The notes under the pieces were generated by a model that saw only the letters and a list, made by a program, of their open reading frames with translations, was not told the DNA's origin and ran no database searches. The position numbers and the translations under genes are program-made. From Bacillota bacterium (lineage in GTDB: Bacteria > Bacillota > Clostridia > Peptostreptococcales > Anaerovoracaceae), in assembly GCA_019420525.1 (NCBI GenBank), contig JAHZHA010000025.1, positions 1 through 40,242 on the forward strand: a stretch of 40,242 nucleotides of DNA, written 5' to 3'. Below, piece by piece: positions 31,963 through 40,242 of this stretch (position 1 is the stretch's first letter; each line of letters opens with the position of its first letter).

Positions 31963-33078
31963 ATGAAGTTTACTACTACTCAGCAGGAATTAAACAAGGC
32001 TCTCGCCTTCGTTTCAAAAGCGGTCACAGTCAGAAGCACTATGCCGGTACTCAAAGGCATTCTTCTTTCAGCTGACGATAATGGTATGCTGACGATGACA
32101 GCTTCCGACATGGATCTGAGTATCGAAAAGAAAATGCCGGTAAACGTATCGGAACCGGGTTCTACGGTGTTGCCCGCAAGACTCTTCGGCGACATTATCA
32201 GGAAACTGCCCCAGGAAAACATAGAAATTTCGCTGGAAGATTACAGGAATGTCTCAATCCGCACTTCTCTGAGCGAATTTAAAATCGTGGGAATGCCGGC
32301 AGACGAATTTCCCGACATCGGAACTGTCGAAGAAAACAGAAAAATTTCTCTGAACAGAGAAATTTTTAAAGATATGATAAGAAAGACATCTTTCGCAGCC
32401 AGTATCGACGAATCGAAAGGAGTCATCGTAGGTGTTCTCATAGAGATGAAAGACGGAAAGGTGAATATGGCAGCTCTTGACGGCTTCCGTATGGCAGTCG
32501 CAACTGAAGAGACCAGCAGCGCACCGTCGGATGACATCATCATCTCCGCCCGCATACTCAACGAGATAAACAAAATACTGTCCGACAGCGATGATGACGA
32601 AAATGAAAACGTCGAACTCATACTGGATGATAAAAAAGCTGTCATTCTGACGGAGGACAGCCGCATTATTCTGCGCATGATTGAGGGAAAATTCCTGAAA
32701 TACAGAGATCTGATCCCCGCCGAATTCAAAACTGTCGTACACGCAGACAGAAATCTTCTCATCAGCAGCATTGAAAGAGCGTCACTTCTTGCAAAAGAAG
32801 GAAGAAATAATCTCATCCGTCTGTCTTTTGCAGATGACAGTCTACATATTACGTCAAAATCAGAAGCCGGAAATGTCAATGAAAATATTCCGGTAAAAAT
32901 CGATGGAGAAAATATCGAGATCGGATTCAATTCCAAATATCTCATAGACGGACTGAAAGTGATGAAAGAGGATGATATCATCATCTGTCTCAATACAAAT
33001 ATTTCACCGTGCATCATACGTCCGGCGGAAAGTGAAAACTTTACTTATCTGATTCTTCCGGTCAGAATCATGTCATAA
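31963..33078 (+). CDS. dnaN: DNA polymerase III beta subunit (sliding clamp)
   Basis: DnaN forms a dimeric ring that holds the polymerase on DNA. The 371-residue product has the family start MKFTTTQQELNKALAFVSKAV, three homologous clamp domains, and ends LILPVRIM (family LxxPVR). Length is standard. The ATG follows the unwinding region by about 60 bases, and the site before it (ATGGAGAACGAAA) is modest. It is followed by recF after 12 bases. Confidence 0.98.
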   Translation: MKFTTTQQELNKALAFVSKAVTVRSTMPVLKGILLSADDNGMLTMTASDMDLSIEKKMPVNVSEPGSTVLPARLFGDIIRKLPQENIEISLEDYRNVSIRTSLSEFKIVGMPADEFPDIGTVEENRKISLNREIFKDMIRKTSFAASIDESKGVIVGVLIEMKDGKVNMAALDGFRMAVATEETSSAPSDDIIISARILNEINKILSDSDDDENENVELILDDKKAVILTEDSRIILRMIEGKFLKYRDLIPAEFKTVVHADRNLLISSIERASLLAKEGRNNLIRLSFADDSLHITSKSEAGNVNENIPVKIDGENIEIGFNSKYLIDGLKVMKEDDIIICLNTNISPCIIRPAESENFTYLILPVRIMS

Positions 33079-33090
33079 TTTGGTGAGACG

Positions 33091-34251
33091 ATGTATTTTA
33101 AAGAGATCAGCCTGACGAACTTTAGAAATTATGAAAATCAGAAAGTGGATTTTCATGACAGAGTAAATATCATTCTGGGTGAAAATGCCCAGGGAAAGAC
33201 GAATCTTCTGGAAGCTCTGTATATCATGTCTCTGGGGAAATCTTTCCGTACGGCTAAGGACAGCGAAATGATACGTTTTGGCAGTCAGATGGCCAGAGTA
33301 AAAACAGTGTCCGTGAAGGATGGAGAGGATCTGACTATCGAAATCGGTCTGATCAGAAATAAAAAAAGCCTGAAAATTGACGGAGTAAAGAAGAACAGAA
33401 TTTCTGACTTGCTGGAGAATGTATACATCGTCATATTTTCTCCTGATGATTTGAAGATTGTAAAGGACGAACCGGAAAAGCGCCGGAAATTTATCGACAG
33501 AGAGTTATGTCAGCTGAAACCTGTATATTATGATGTTTTGTCCCGGTATAAAAAAGCTCTCATGCAGCGGAATTTCCTTCTGAAAGAGGAGAGAATAGAT
33601 TTTTCCGTGCTGGATATCTGGGACAGAGAACTTGCGGGATATGGTGCAAAAATAATCGCTTATCGTATGAGTTTTATCGATAAGCTCAAAATAATCAGCC
33701 GGAAAATTCACAGTGATCTGACGGAAGGAAGAGAAGAACTGAGTCTCAGTTATGAATCCGATATACCTCTGAAAGGCAGCGGAAAGGAGACGGAAGTTGC
33801 TTTATCCGTAAAAAGTCAGGCGGAAATCGCTGAGCTGTTTCTGGATATCCTGCTTAAAAACAGAAAAAACGATATCAAGAGGCGTACGACGCTGCGAGGT
33901 CCTCACAGAGATGATCTGCGCATAGAAATCGGCGGCGTTGACGTCAGAAATTTCGGGAGCCAGGGACAGCAGCGCACGTCAGCTCTTTCCCTGAAGCTGG
34001 CGGAACTCATTCTGATCGAAGAGGAGACCGGAGAAAAACCGGTGCTGCTTCTGGATGACGTTCTCTCGGAACTCGACAGAACGAGGCAGCGCCAGCTGAT
34101 CACGTCGTTCGGTGACATTCAGATTTTTATCACCGCTACCGAACTGAGCGGCGAAATCACATCTCATATCCGTGATTTTGCCGTTTTTAAAGTCAGAAAA
34201 GGTTTCATCGTCAGAGAAGACAATATTCGGAAACAGACGGAAGAAGGATGA
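33091..34251 (+). CDS. recF: DNA replication and repair protein RecF
   Basis: RecF is an SMC/Rad50-type ATPase that helps load RecA at gaps. The 386-residue product has Walker A GENAQGKTNLLEALYI at about 30-45, the signature SQGQQRTSALSLKLAEL and Walker B PVLLLDDVLSELD. The ATG overlaps no other gene and is only 12 bases behind dnaN (site TGGTGAG). In Bacillus a small S4-domain gene (yaaA/rlbA) lies between dnaN and recF; it is absent here. Confidence 0.97.
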   Translation: MYFKEISLTNFRNYENQKVDFHDRVNIILGENAQGKTNLLEALYIMSLGKSFRTAKDSEMIRFGSQMARVKTVSVKDGEDLTIEIGLIRNKKSLKIDGVKKNRISDLLENVYIVIFSPDDLKIVKDEPEKRRKFIDRELCQLKPVYYDVLSRYKKALMQRNFLLKEERIDFSVLDIWDRELAGYGAKIIAYRMSFIDKLKIISRKIHSDLTEGREELSLSYESDIPLKGSGKETEVALSVKSQAEIAELFLDILLKNRKNDIKRRTTLRGPHRDDLRIEIGGVDVRNFGSQGQQRTSALSLKLAELILIEEETGEKPVLLLDDVLSELDRTRQRQLITSFGDIQIFITATELSGEITSHIRDFAVFKVRKGFIVREDNIRKQTEEG

Positions 34252-34312
34252 ATCAGAAACGATGCGGAATATTCTGATGAAAAGCAGGTCGAATAAATCG
34301 CGGTGAAATGAA

Positions 34313-34340
34313 TTGAAAACCACAGTTTTTTTGTGATAAT
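34313..34340 (+). promoter_or_regulatory. Probable gyrB promoter
   Basis: TTGAAA (34313-34318), a 16-base spacer and GATAAT (34335-34340) lie 62 bases before the start of gyrB. An alternative -10 is TAATAT at 34337. Confidence 0.45.
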
Positions 34341-34402
34341 ATAAATTTTTCAGAAGAATTCAAAAAAGTGAAAGAGAATTCAGAAGCAGAGAGGTGAATC
34401 AA

Positions 34403-36325
34403 TTGCCGAATACAGAAGTTAATCAGGAATATAATGCCGAGCAGATACAGGTTCTGGAAGGACTGGAGCCTGTAAGAAAAAGACCGGGCATGTATATCGG
34501 TTCCACCAGTGAACAGGGACTTCACCATCTTGTCTACGAAATTGTCGACAACAGCGTGGATGAAGCTCTGGCAGGATACTGCACGGAAATAAATGTGACG
34601 ATCACCGGAGAGAATGCCATCCGCGTCAGCGATAACGGGAGAGGAATGCCGGTGGATATGCACCCTAAACTTGGAATTCCGGCTGTGGAGGTTATTCATA
34701 CCGTTCTTCACGCCGGCGGAAAATTCGGCGGCGGCGGATACAAGGTGTCAGGAGGCCTTCACGGCGTGGGCGCATCTGTCGTAAATGCTCTTTCGGAAGC
34801 TATGGAAGTAGAAGTGAGACGTGATGGAAAGGTGTACCGTCAGAGATATGAACGCGGGAAGACGATGTATCCGTTGAAGGAAGACGGCGTCAGCGATCAT
34901 ACCGGCACTACCACGTGGTTTAAGCCCGACCCGGAGATTTTCAAAGAGTCGGTAGTTTTTAATTATTCCACACTGGAGCATCGTCTGCGCGAAATGGCTT
35001 TCCTGAATAAGGGAATAAAAATAACTCTTACAGATGAGCGGGGTGAGGCTCCGAAGACGGATACTTTCCATTATGAGGGAGGTATAAAGGAATTCGTTAA
35101 ATTTATCAACCGCAACAAAGAACCGATTCACCCGGATATTCTCTATTTTGAGGTTATAAAAGAAAATTTCGAATGTGAAGTGGCTCTCCAGTATACGGAC
35201 CGATACAACGAATTCATATTATCCTATGCAAATAATATAAACACCACCGAAGGCGGTACGCATCTGGTGGGATTTAAGACAGCTCTTACGAGAGCGTATA
35301 ACGATTATGCGAGAAAGAGCAAGATTCTGAAAGAAAATGAATCGGCTCTCACCGGAGAGGATATCAGAGAAGGTATTACCGCCATCGTTTCTGTCAAGCT
35401 GACGGATCCACAATTTGAAGGCCAGACAAAGACAAAGCTGGGAAACAGCGAAATACGCGGATTTGTGGATAATGCCACAAACGAGCATATCACCGCATTT
35501 TTTGAAGAAAACCCTCAGCAGGCCCGTATTATCATCGAAAAAGGACTTCGCGCAGCGAGAGCGAGAGAAGCTGCGAGAAAGGCCAGAGATCTCACTAGGA
35601 GAAAGAGTGCTCTCGACAGTATGACGCTTCCGGGCAAACTGGCGGACTGTAGTGAAAAAGATCCGGCTCTCTCTGAAATATTTATCGTCGAAGGGGACTC
35701 TGCAGGCGGTTCTGCAAAATCGGGACGAGACAGAAAAAGGCAGGCGATTCTTCCTCTGAGAGGTAAAATCCTCAATGTAGAAAAGGCGCGTCTGGACAAA
35801 ATTCTCAATTCCAAAGAAATCAAAAATATGATCACGGCTTTCGGCTGCGGCATCGGAAGTGAATTCAACGAAGAAAAACTGCGTTATCATAAGATCGTCA
35901 TAATGACAGATGCTGACGTGGACGGAGCTCATATCTGTACACTGATGCTGACATTCTTCTATAGGTATATGAGACCGCTTATCGAAAAAGGTTATGTCTA
36001 TATCGCCCAGCCTCCGCTTTATAAAGTGGAAAAGGGAAAGAAGAAGTATTACACTTATTCGGAAGAAGAGCAGAAAGAACTTCTCGCGGAACTTGGAACG
36101 GGTCAGAAACTCAGCATTCAGAGATATAAAGGTCTGGGTGAGATGGATGCACAGCAGCTCTGGGAGACGACGATGGATTACTCGACGAGAACGCTCATCC
36201 GCGTCACCATCGATGATTTTACGCGGGCGGACGATACTTTTTCCATGCTGATGGGAGAAAAGGTTCCTCCGAGAAAAAAATTCATCGAAGAAAACGCAAA
36301 ATATGTACAGAATCTGGATATCTAA
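34403..36325 (+). CDS. gyrB: DNA gyrase subunit B
   Basis: GyrB carries the ATPase of gyrase, which adds negative supercoils. The product of about 640 residues has the GHKL ATP-binding motifs EIVDNSVDEALAGY, VSDNGRGMPV and GGLHGVGASVVNAL, and the TOPRIM motif VEGDSAGGSAKSGRDRKRQAI, with the C-terminal QRYKGLGEMDAQQLWETTMD. TTG at 34403 is chosen as start because GAGAGG ends 8 bases earlier; GTG at 34394 would place that site inside the codon. It is followed by gyrA 30 bases later with a parS site between. Confidence 0.97.
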   Translation: MPNTEVNQEYNAEQIQVLEGLEPVRKRPGMYIGSTSEQGLHHLVYEIVDNSVDEALAGYCTEINVTITGENAIRVSDNGRGMPVDMHPKLGIPAVEVIHTVLHAGGKFGGGGYKVSGGLHGVGASVVNALSEAMEVEVRRDGKVYRQRYERGKTMYPLKEDGVSDHTGTTTWFKPDPEIFKESVVFNYSTLEHRLREMAFLNKGIKITLTDERGEAPKTDTFHYEGGIKEFVKFINRNKEPIHPDILYFEVIKENFECEVALQYTDRYNEFILSYANNINTTEGGTHLVGFKTALTRAYNDYARKSKILKENESALTGEDIREGITAIVSVKLTDPQFEGQTKTKLGNSEIRGFVDNATNEHITAFFEENPQQARIIIEKGLRAARAREAARKARDLTRRKSALDSMTLPGKLADCSEKDPALSEIFIVEGDSAGGSAKSGRDRKRQAILPLRGKILNVEKARLDKILNSKEIKNMITAFGCGIGSEFNEEKLRYHKIVIMTDADVDGAHICTLMLTFFYRYMRPLIEKGYVYIAQPPLYKVEKGKKKYYTYSEEEQKELLAELGTGQKLSIQRYKGLGEMDAQQLWETTMDYSTRTLIRVTIDDFTRADDTFSMLMGEKVPPRKKFIEENAKYVQNLDI

Positions 36326-36326
36326 C

Positions 36327-36342
36327 AGTTTCACGTGAAACA
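36327..36342. promoter_or_regulatory. parS site 3 in the gyrB-gyrA gap
   Basis: AGTTTCACGTGAAACA matches parS at 15 of 16 positions. It begins right after the gyrB stop and ends 13 bases before the gyrA start, directly before the gyrA ribosome site AAAAGGAG. Confidence 0.88.
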
Positions 36343-36355
36343 AAAGGAGCAATAA

Positions 36356-38860
36356 ATGGAAAATCTGGTTGAAGATACAAAAATTCTTCACAAAGAAATA
36401 AATGACATCATGCGCTCGTCCTATATCGATTATTCCATGAGCGTTATCGTGGGACGTGCTCTTCCGGATGTCAGAGACGGTTTGAAACCGGTACACAGAA
36501 GGATTTTATATGACATGATGGAACTGGGCGTCACGCCGGATAAGCCTCACAGAAAATCCGCGCGTATCGTCGGTGATGTGTTGGGTAAATATCATCCCCA
36601 CGGAGACAGTTCAGTCTATGACGCTATGGTACGACTGGCACAGGAATGGAATATCAGATATCCTCTGGTAGATGGCCACGGAAATTTCGGTTCTGTGGAC
36701 GGAGACAGTGCGGCTGCCATGCGTTATACAGAAGCGCGTATGACGCCTTTTGCGCTGCAGATGCTGAGAGATCTCAACAAGGATACCGTGGATTTTCAGC
36801 CGAATTTTGACGGAGATGAAAAGGAACCGGTGGTGCTTCCTTCCAGGTATCCCAATCTTCTGGTAAACGGATCGAATGGTATCGCTGTAGGTATGGCTAC
36901 TTCGATTCCGCCCCACAATCTGGGAGATGTTATCGATGCTGTCGTGCGCATGATCGATGATGAAAACTGCGATATCGAAGACCTCATCGATATCATACAG
37001 GCTCCCGATTTTCCGACGGGAGCGCAGATTCTGGGAAGAAGTGCGGCGAGAGAAGCGTACCGCACAGGACAGGGCAAGATCAAAGTCCGCTCTAAATACG
37101 AGTTCGAAGAAACTTCCAGAGGAAAAATGCAGATCGTATTTACGGAAATCCCTTATCAGGTGAATAAGGCGCGCCTCATAGAAAAAATTGCAGAACTCGT
37201 TAAAGATAAAAAAATAGAACATATTTCGGATATCAGGGATGAATCCGACCGGGACGGCATGCGTATCGTTCTGGAACTCAAAAAGGATGCAAATCCTCAG
37301 ATCACTCTCAACAGACTGTTCAAGCATACACAGCTTCAGGATACTTTCAGCGTCATCATGATCGCTCTCGTTGACGGTCAGCCGAAGATGCTCAATCTGT
37401 ACGATATGCTGGACAATTATATTCAGTTCCAGAAAGAAGTCGTCACCAGAAGGACGCGCTATGATCTGAAAAAGGCGGAAGAACGGGCTCATATTCTGGA
37501 AGGCTATATCATCGCGCTGGACAATATCGACGAAGTCATCCGAGTGATCCGTTCCAGCTACAATGATGCAAAACAGAAACTGATGGATCGCTTCAGCCTG
37601 TCCGATGTACAGGCGCAGGCGATTCTCGATATGCGGCTCGCCAGACTACAGGGGCTGGAAAGAGAAAAAATTGAAGCGGAATATGCGGAACTCATGGAAA
37701 AAATCAATTGGTACAAGGCGATTTTATCCGATGAGAAAATACTCATGGGCGTCATCAAGGGCGAACTGTTGGAGATAAAAGAAAAATTTGCTGACGAAAG
37801 AAGAACGGAAATTGTCGCAGATTCCAGCGAAATCGATGAGTCGGATCTCATTCAAGAACAGCAGGTGGCCATCACGCTGACACATCTCGGATATATCAAG
37901 AGAGTGGCCATGGATACGTATAAAACGCAGAAGAGAGGCGGAAAAGGTATCACGGGAATCACTACCCGGGAGAACGATTTCGTAAAAAATATGATAATCA
38001 CTTCGACTCACGATTATCTGATGTTCTTTACGAATACGGGAAAGGCTCACAGGCTGAAGGCTTATGAAATACCGGAAGCCCAGCGGACCGCAAGAGGAAC
38101 GCCTGCCGTGAATTTCCTGAATCTCATGCAGCATGAGAGAATCACAGCTGTCATTCCGATCAGTGAATTCGATCCGGATAAATATCTGATCGCCGTCACA
38201 AAGAAGGGCACTATCAAAAAAACGGCGCTGGAACAATTCGATACAAACCGGAAATCCGGCCTTATCGCCATCAATCTGAAAGACGGGGACGAACTTATCG
38301 GCATCAAGCAGACCTCCGGCACCAGCAATGTCATCATCGTGACGAAGCACGGAAAGAGCATCTGTTTCAGCGAAGAAGATGTGAGACCGATGGGAAGAAT
38401 TGCGGCCGGAGTGAGAGCGATTCAGTTGGAGGAAGGCGATGAAGTCGTAGCGATGGAACTGGCGGAAAAAGACGAGGAACTTCTCGTAGTGACACAGGCG
38501 GGATATGGAAAGAGGACGCCTGTTAAAGATTATAAAATCCAGGCCAGAGGAGGAAAAGGTCTTCTGACTTACGATAAAGCCAAGTTCAAGAAAACCGGTG
38601 AGCTGATCGGCGCTATGGTCGTAAGCGAGAACGACGAAGTTATGCTGATAAATTCTGACGGCATTATAATCCGGATAAAAGCGGAGGAAGTATCGCGTCT
38701 CGGAAGAGCTACTCAGGGCGTCAGAATCATGAAAGTAGCGGAAGATGCGAATATCATCGCTATGGCGAAAGTGATAAACGAAGAACATAATAAAGATCTG
38801 GAAAAAGAACAGATGAAAGACGACAGTATGAAAGAGGAACAGACGACTCTCGACGTTTGA
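36356..38860 (+). CDS. gyrA: DNA gyrase subunit A
   Basis: GyrA cuts and rejoins DNA in gyrase. The 834-residue product has the catalytic tyrosine Tyr124 (RYTEARMTPFA), and the quinolone-determining region YHPHGDSSVYDA with Ser85 and Asp89, the wild-type (sensitive) pair equivalent to Ser83 and Asp87 of Escherichia coli. The C-terminal beta-pinwheel contains the GyrA box QKRGGKG. The tail is acidic and Lys/Glu-rich (EQMKDDSMKEEQ). AAAAGGAG precedes the ATG. It is transcribed with gyrB, and a terminator follows at 38872. Confidence 0.98.
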   Translation: MENLVEDTKILHKEINDIMRSSYIDYSMSVIVGRALPDVRDGLKPVHRRILYDMMELGVTPDKPHRKSARIVGDVLGKYHPHGDSSVYDAMVRLAQEWNIRYPLVDGHGNFGSVDGDSAAAMRYTEARMTPFALQMLRDLNKDTVDFQPNFDGDEKEPVVLPSRYPNLLVNGSNGIAVGMATSIPPHNLGDVIDAVVRMIDDENCDIEDLIDIIQAPDFPTGAQILGRSAAREAYRTGQGKIKVRSKYEFEETSRGKMQIVFTEIPYQVNKARLIEKIAELVKDKKIEHISDIRDESDRDGMRIVLELKKDANPQITLNRLFKHTQLQDTFSVIMIALVDGQPKMLNLYDMLDNYIQFQKEVVTRRTRYDLKKAEERAHILEGYIIALDNIDEVIRVIRSSYNDAKQKLMDRFSLSDVQAQAILDMRLARLQGLEREKIEAEYAELMEKINWYKAILSDEKILMGVIKGELLEIKEKFADERRTEIVADSSEIDESDLIQEQQVAITLTHLGYIKRVAMDTYKTQKRGGKGITGITTRENDFVKNMIITSTHDYLMFFTNTGKAHRLKAYEIPEAQRTARGTPAVNFLNLMQHERITAVIPISEFDPDKYLIAVTKKGTIKKTALEQFDTNRKSGLIAINLKDGDELIGIKQTSGTSNVIIVTKHGKSICFSEEDVRPMGRIAAGVRAIQLEEGDEVVAMELAEKDEELLVVTQAGYGKRTPVKDYKIQARGGKGLLTYDKAKFKKTGELIGAMVVSENDEVMLINSDGIIIRIKAEEVSRLGRATQGVRIMKVAEDANIIAMAKVINEEHNKDLEKEQMKDDSMKEEQTTLDV

Positions 38861-38871
38861 TATCAAAAATG

Positions 38872-38906
38872 ACAGGGTATAAAAAATGCATACGGTCCTG
38901 TTTTTT
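38872..38906 (+). terminator. Terminator after gyrA
   Basis: ACAGG and CCTGT (38872-38876 and 38897-38901) with inner GTAT/ATAC pairing and a 3-base bulge precede TTTTTT. Confidence 0.65.
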
Positions 38907-39023
38907 AGAATCGAAAAATAATTCTTCTGCTGTGGAAGATATGCAGCGGAAAAGCAGGAAATTTTATCCTGATTTTAATATTTTTTATATCCTGTCAATC
39001 AGTTACAAAGGAGTTGACATAAG

Positions 39024-39458
39024 ATGGCAGATTTGTTGAGATTTACAGTTCCTGGAAAACCGGAATATGTAGGAGTCGTCCGACTGGCGGTGTCTTCCGC
39101 TGCAAATACGGCGGGATTTGATGTGGAAGATATCGAAGATATCAAAATCGCGGTTTCGGAAGTCTGTACAAATGTATTCTGCAGATGTGAAAATACGGTG
39201 AATTATCAGATCGTCTGTGAACTGGGAGATGACGGAATCATTATCTCCATCGATGACGGCGACATGTACGGCAAAAACGGAAGGGAATTGCAGAAGTGCA
39301 ATGAACTTCCTGATACCTATATACCGAGACGCAGCCCGGTAGATCTTGCGGCGGGCCTGCTCATGCTAAGAGCTCTCATGGATGAAGTCGATATTTTTTC
39401 GGCGGCACAGGAGAGGAATATGCTGATCAGGATGATTAAGCACTTCAGCAGATCCTGA
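39024..39458 (+). CDS. RsbW/SpoIIAB-type anti-sigma factor (serine-protein kinase)
   Basis: Such proteins bind and silence a SigB/SigF-type sigma factor and phosphorylate an anti-anti-sigma partner. The 144-residue product has the GHKL kinase pattern: an N-box helix IKIAVSEVCTNVF at about 48-60, an Asp-containing strand IISIDDGDMYG, and a final LAAGLLMLRALMDEVDIFSA segment as in RsbW. AAAGGAG precedes the ATG by 10 bases. It lies 27 bases before the sigma gene. No anti-anti-sigma gene (rsbV or spoIIAA) is found upstream, which is unusual for the family. Whether this is the general-stress or the sporulation pair cannot be told from sequence alone. Confidence 0.85.
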   Translation: MADLLRFTVPGKPEYVGVVRLAVSSAANTAGFDVEDIEDIKIAVSEVCTNVFCRCENTVNYQIVCELGDDGIIISIDDGDMYGKNGRELQKCNELPDTYIPRRSPVDLAAGLLMLRALMDEVDIFSAAQERNMLIRMIKHFSRS

Positions 39459-39485
39459 TACTGTACAGCAGAGAGAGGAAGGTTT

Positions 39486-40235
39486 ATGAATAATTCTGCT
39501 GACGACAACAGGGAACTTTTTGATGCCTATAAAAAGAGCGGAAGCATCGAAGACAGAAACAGAATCGTTGAGAAATATCTGTATATCGTGAATATACTCG
39601 TAAAAAAATATCTGAACAGAGGAGTGGATTATGACGATCTTTATCAGGTAGGATCTATGGCACTCGTTCTGGCAGCGGAAAGATATGATCCGGAAAGAGG
39701 AGTTGACTTTCCGGCTTTTGCTGCGCCTACGATTCTGGGTGAGATAAAGAGATATTTTCGCGATAAAGGGTGGGCGATCAAAGTTCCCAGAAAGATGAAA
39801 GATCTTTCCGTCAAAATTCCTTCGGTCAAGCAGCAGCTGGAATCGGAACTGCAGAGAACTCCGAGGGTGGCGGAAATCGCCGAAAGACTCGGTGTAACCG
39901 AGGAAGATGTGCTTCAGGCGATGGAATCAGGCAGAGCTTACAGCGCTTACTCTCTGCAGCAGTCGATGGACGAAGAGGAATCGGAAAACGGAGAATACTT
40001 TATCGAACGTTACACGGGAAAAGAAGATTCCGGCTTTGAGACGATGGAGAATGCAGATTTCATCAAGAGGACGATGCAGAAATTTACTCCGGAGGAGAAA
40101 GAATTCTGCAGTATGAGATTTGTTGAAGGAAAGACACAACAGCAGATCGCCGAGGAACTTGGCGTTTCTCAGATGACTGTTTCAAGAATAGAGAAAAAGA
40201 TCAAACAGAAATTCAAGGAGGAGTATCAGCGATGA
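39486..40235 (+). CDS. SigB/SigF/SigG-family RNA polymerase sigma factor
   Basis: The 249-residue product is a sigma-70 group 3 factor. Region 2 is clear (IVEKYLYIVNILVKKYLNRGVDYDDLY, RYDPERGVDFPAFAAPTILGEIKRYFRDKGW), region 3 begins IKVPRKMKDLSVKI, and region 4 ends with the helix-turn-helix QQQIAEELGVSQMTVSRIEKKI. Length is typical for SigB and SigF. It is cotranscribed with the anti-sigma gene before it, and its stop overlaps the ATG of the next gene. The pair is expected to control a stress or development regulon. Confidence 0.92.
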   Translation: MNNSADDNRELFDAYKKSGSIEDRNRIVEKYLYIVNILVKKYLNRGVDYDDLYQVGSMALVLAAERYDPERGVDFPAFAAPTILGEIKRYFRDKGWAIKVPRKMKDLSVKIPSVKQQLESELQRTPRVAEIAERLGVTEEDVLQAMESGRAYSAYSLQQSMDEEESENGEYFIERYTGKEDSGFETMENADFIKRTMQKFTPEEKEFCSMRFVEGKTQQQIAEELGVSQMTVSRIEKKIKQKFKEEYQR

Positions 40236-40242
40236 AAAGAGT
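40232..40242 (+). CDS. Start of the next gene (truncated by window end)
   Basis: An ATG at 40232 overlaps the sigma-factor stop (ATGA) and has AAGGAGGAG at 40216-40224 as a strong ribosome site 7 bases upstream. Only the first codons (Met-Lys-Arg) are visible, so nothing can be said about the product except that it is likely in the same operon. Confidence 0.6.

Noticed and set aside
34906..34921. CACGTG-containing stretch in gyrB considered as a fourth parS
   Set aside because: Only the central hexamer fits; the flanks do not match the parS consensus. The same holds for the CACGTG at about 9010.
1..40242. CRISPR arrays, tRNA or rRNA genes
   Set aside because: No regularly spaced direct repeats and no recognisable tRNA or rRNA sequence were found on either strand.

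Overview
The window is a chromosomal replication-origin region of a low-to-mid GC Gram-positive bacterium, most likely an anaerobic member of the Clostridia. The evidence is the gene order rpmH-rnpA-yidD-yidC-jag-mnmE-mnmG-rsmG-noc-soj-parB on the minus strand, facing dnaA-dnaN-recF-gyrB-gyrA on the plus strand, together with strong Shine-Dalgarno sites, a Mn-type pyrophosphatase and a clostridial-style ferredoxin. The genus cannot be fixed from the sequence alone.

Layout: (1) 1-9.4 kb is a mixed-strand housekeeping block: the 5' end of a class C group II intron lodged behind a terminator, a secreted ComEC-like metallo-beta-lactamase-fold lipoprotein, a MoeA-type protein, family II pyrophosphatase, YlmH, ketopantoate reductase, two small unknown proteins, an ArsR-type repressor with its own operator, TspO, RlmH and a gamma-carbonic-anhydrase-like protein. 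(2) 9.4-14.9 kb on the minus strand holds yycH-yycI-walJ-htrA, the accessory half of the WalRK operon, without walR or walK, plus a small secreted protein. (3) 15.1-18.9 kb holds RNase HI, a patatin-like phospholipase, a cysteine-desulfurase-like enzyme and an HD-domain/ferredoxin fusion. (4) 19.1-29.9 kb is the leftward origin arm: parB, soj, a lipoprotein, noc, rsmG, mnmG, mnmE, jag, yidC, yidD, rnpA and rpmH. (5) 30.0-31.95 kb is a bipartite oriC with DnaA-box clusters on both sides of dnaA and a DnaA-box/GC-spacer/DnaA-trio unwinding module before dnaN. (6) 31.96-40.2 kb is the rightward arm: dnaN, recF, gyrB, gyrA, then an anti-sigma factor and a SigB/SigF-type sigma factor.

How the parts work together: DnaA opens the origin at the trios, DnaN and RecF serve the fork and gyrase relieves the supercoiling. 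Soj/ParB act on three parS sites that I can read directly (18115, 19020 and 36327), and Noc couples the nucleoid to division. The rpmH-to-jag genes link ribosomal protein, RNase P and membrane-insertion functions. MnmE and MnmG together modify the tRNA wobble uridine.

The most notable items are the terminator-associated group IIC intron end at the left edge, a parS site that is the core of a perfect 32-bp terminator-like palindrome, a parS site just ahead of the HD/ferredoxin gene, a parS site in the gyrB-gyrA gap, six consecutive DnaA-trios, and the yycHI-walJ-htrA cluster lacking its two-component system. I did not find a wholly new multi-gene system. No rRNA, tRNA or CRISPR array is visible.
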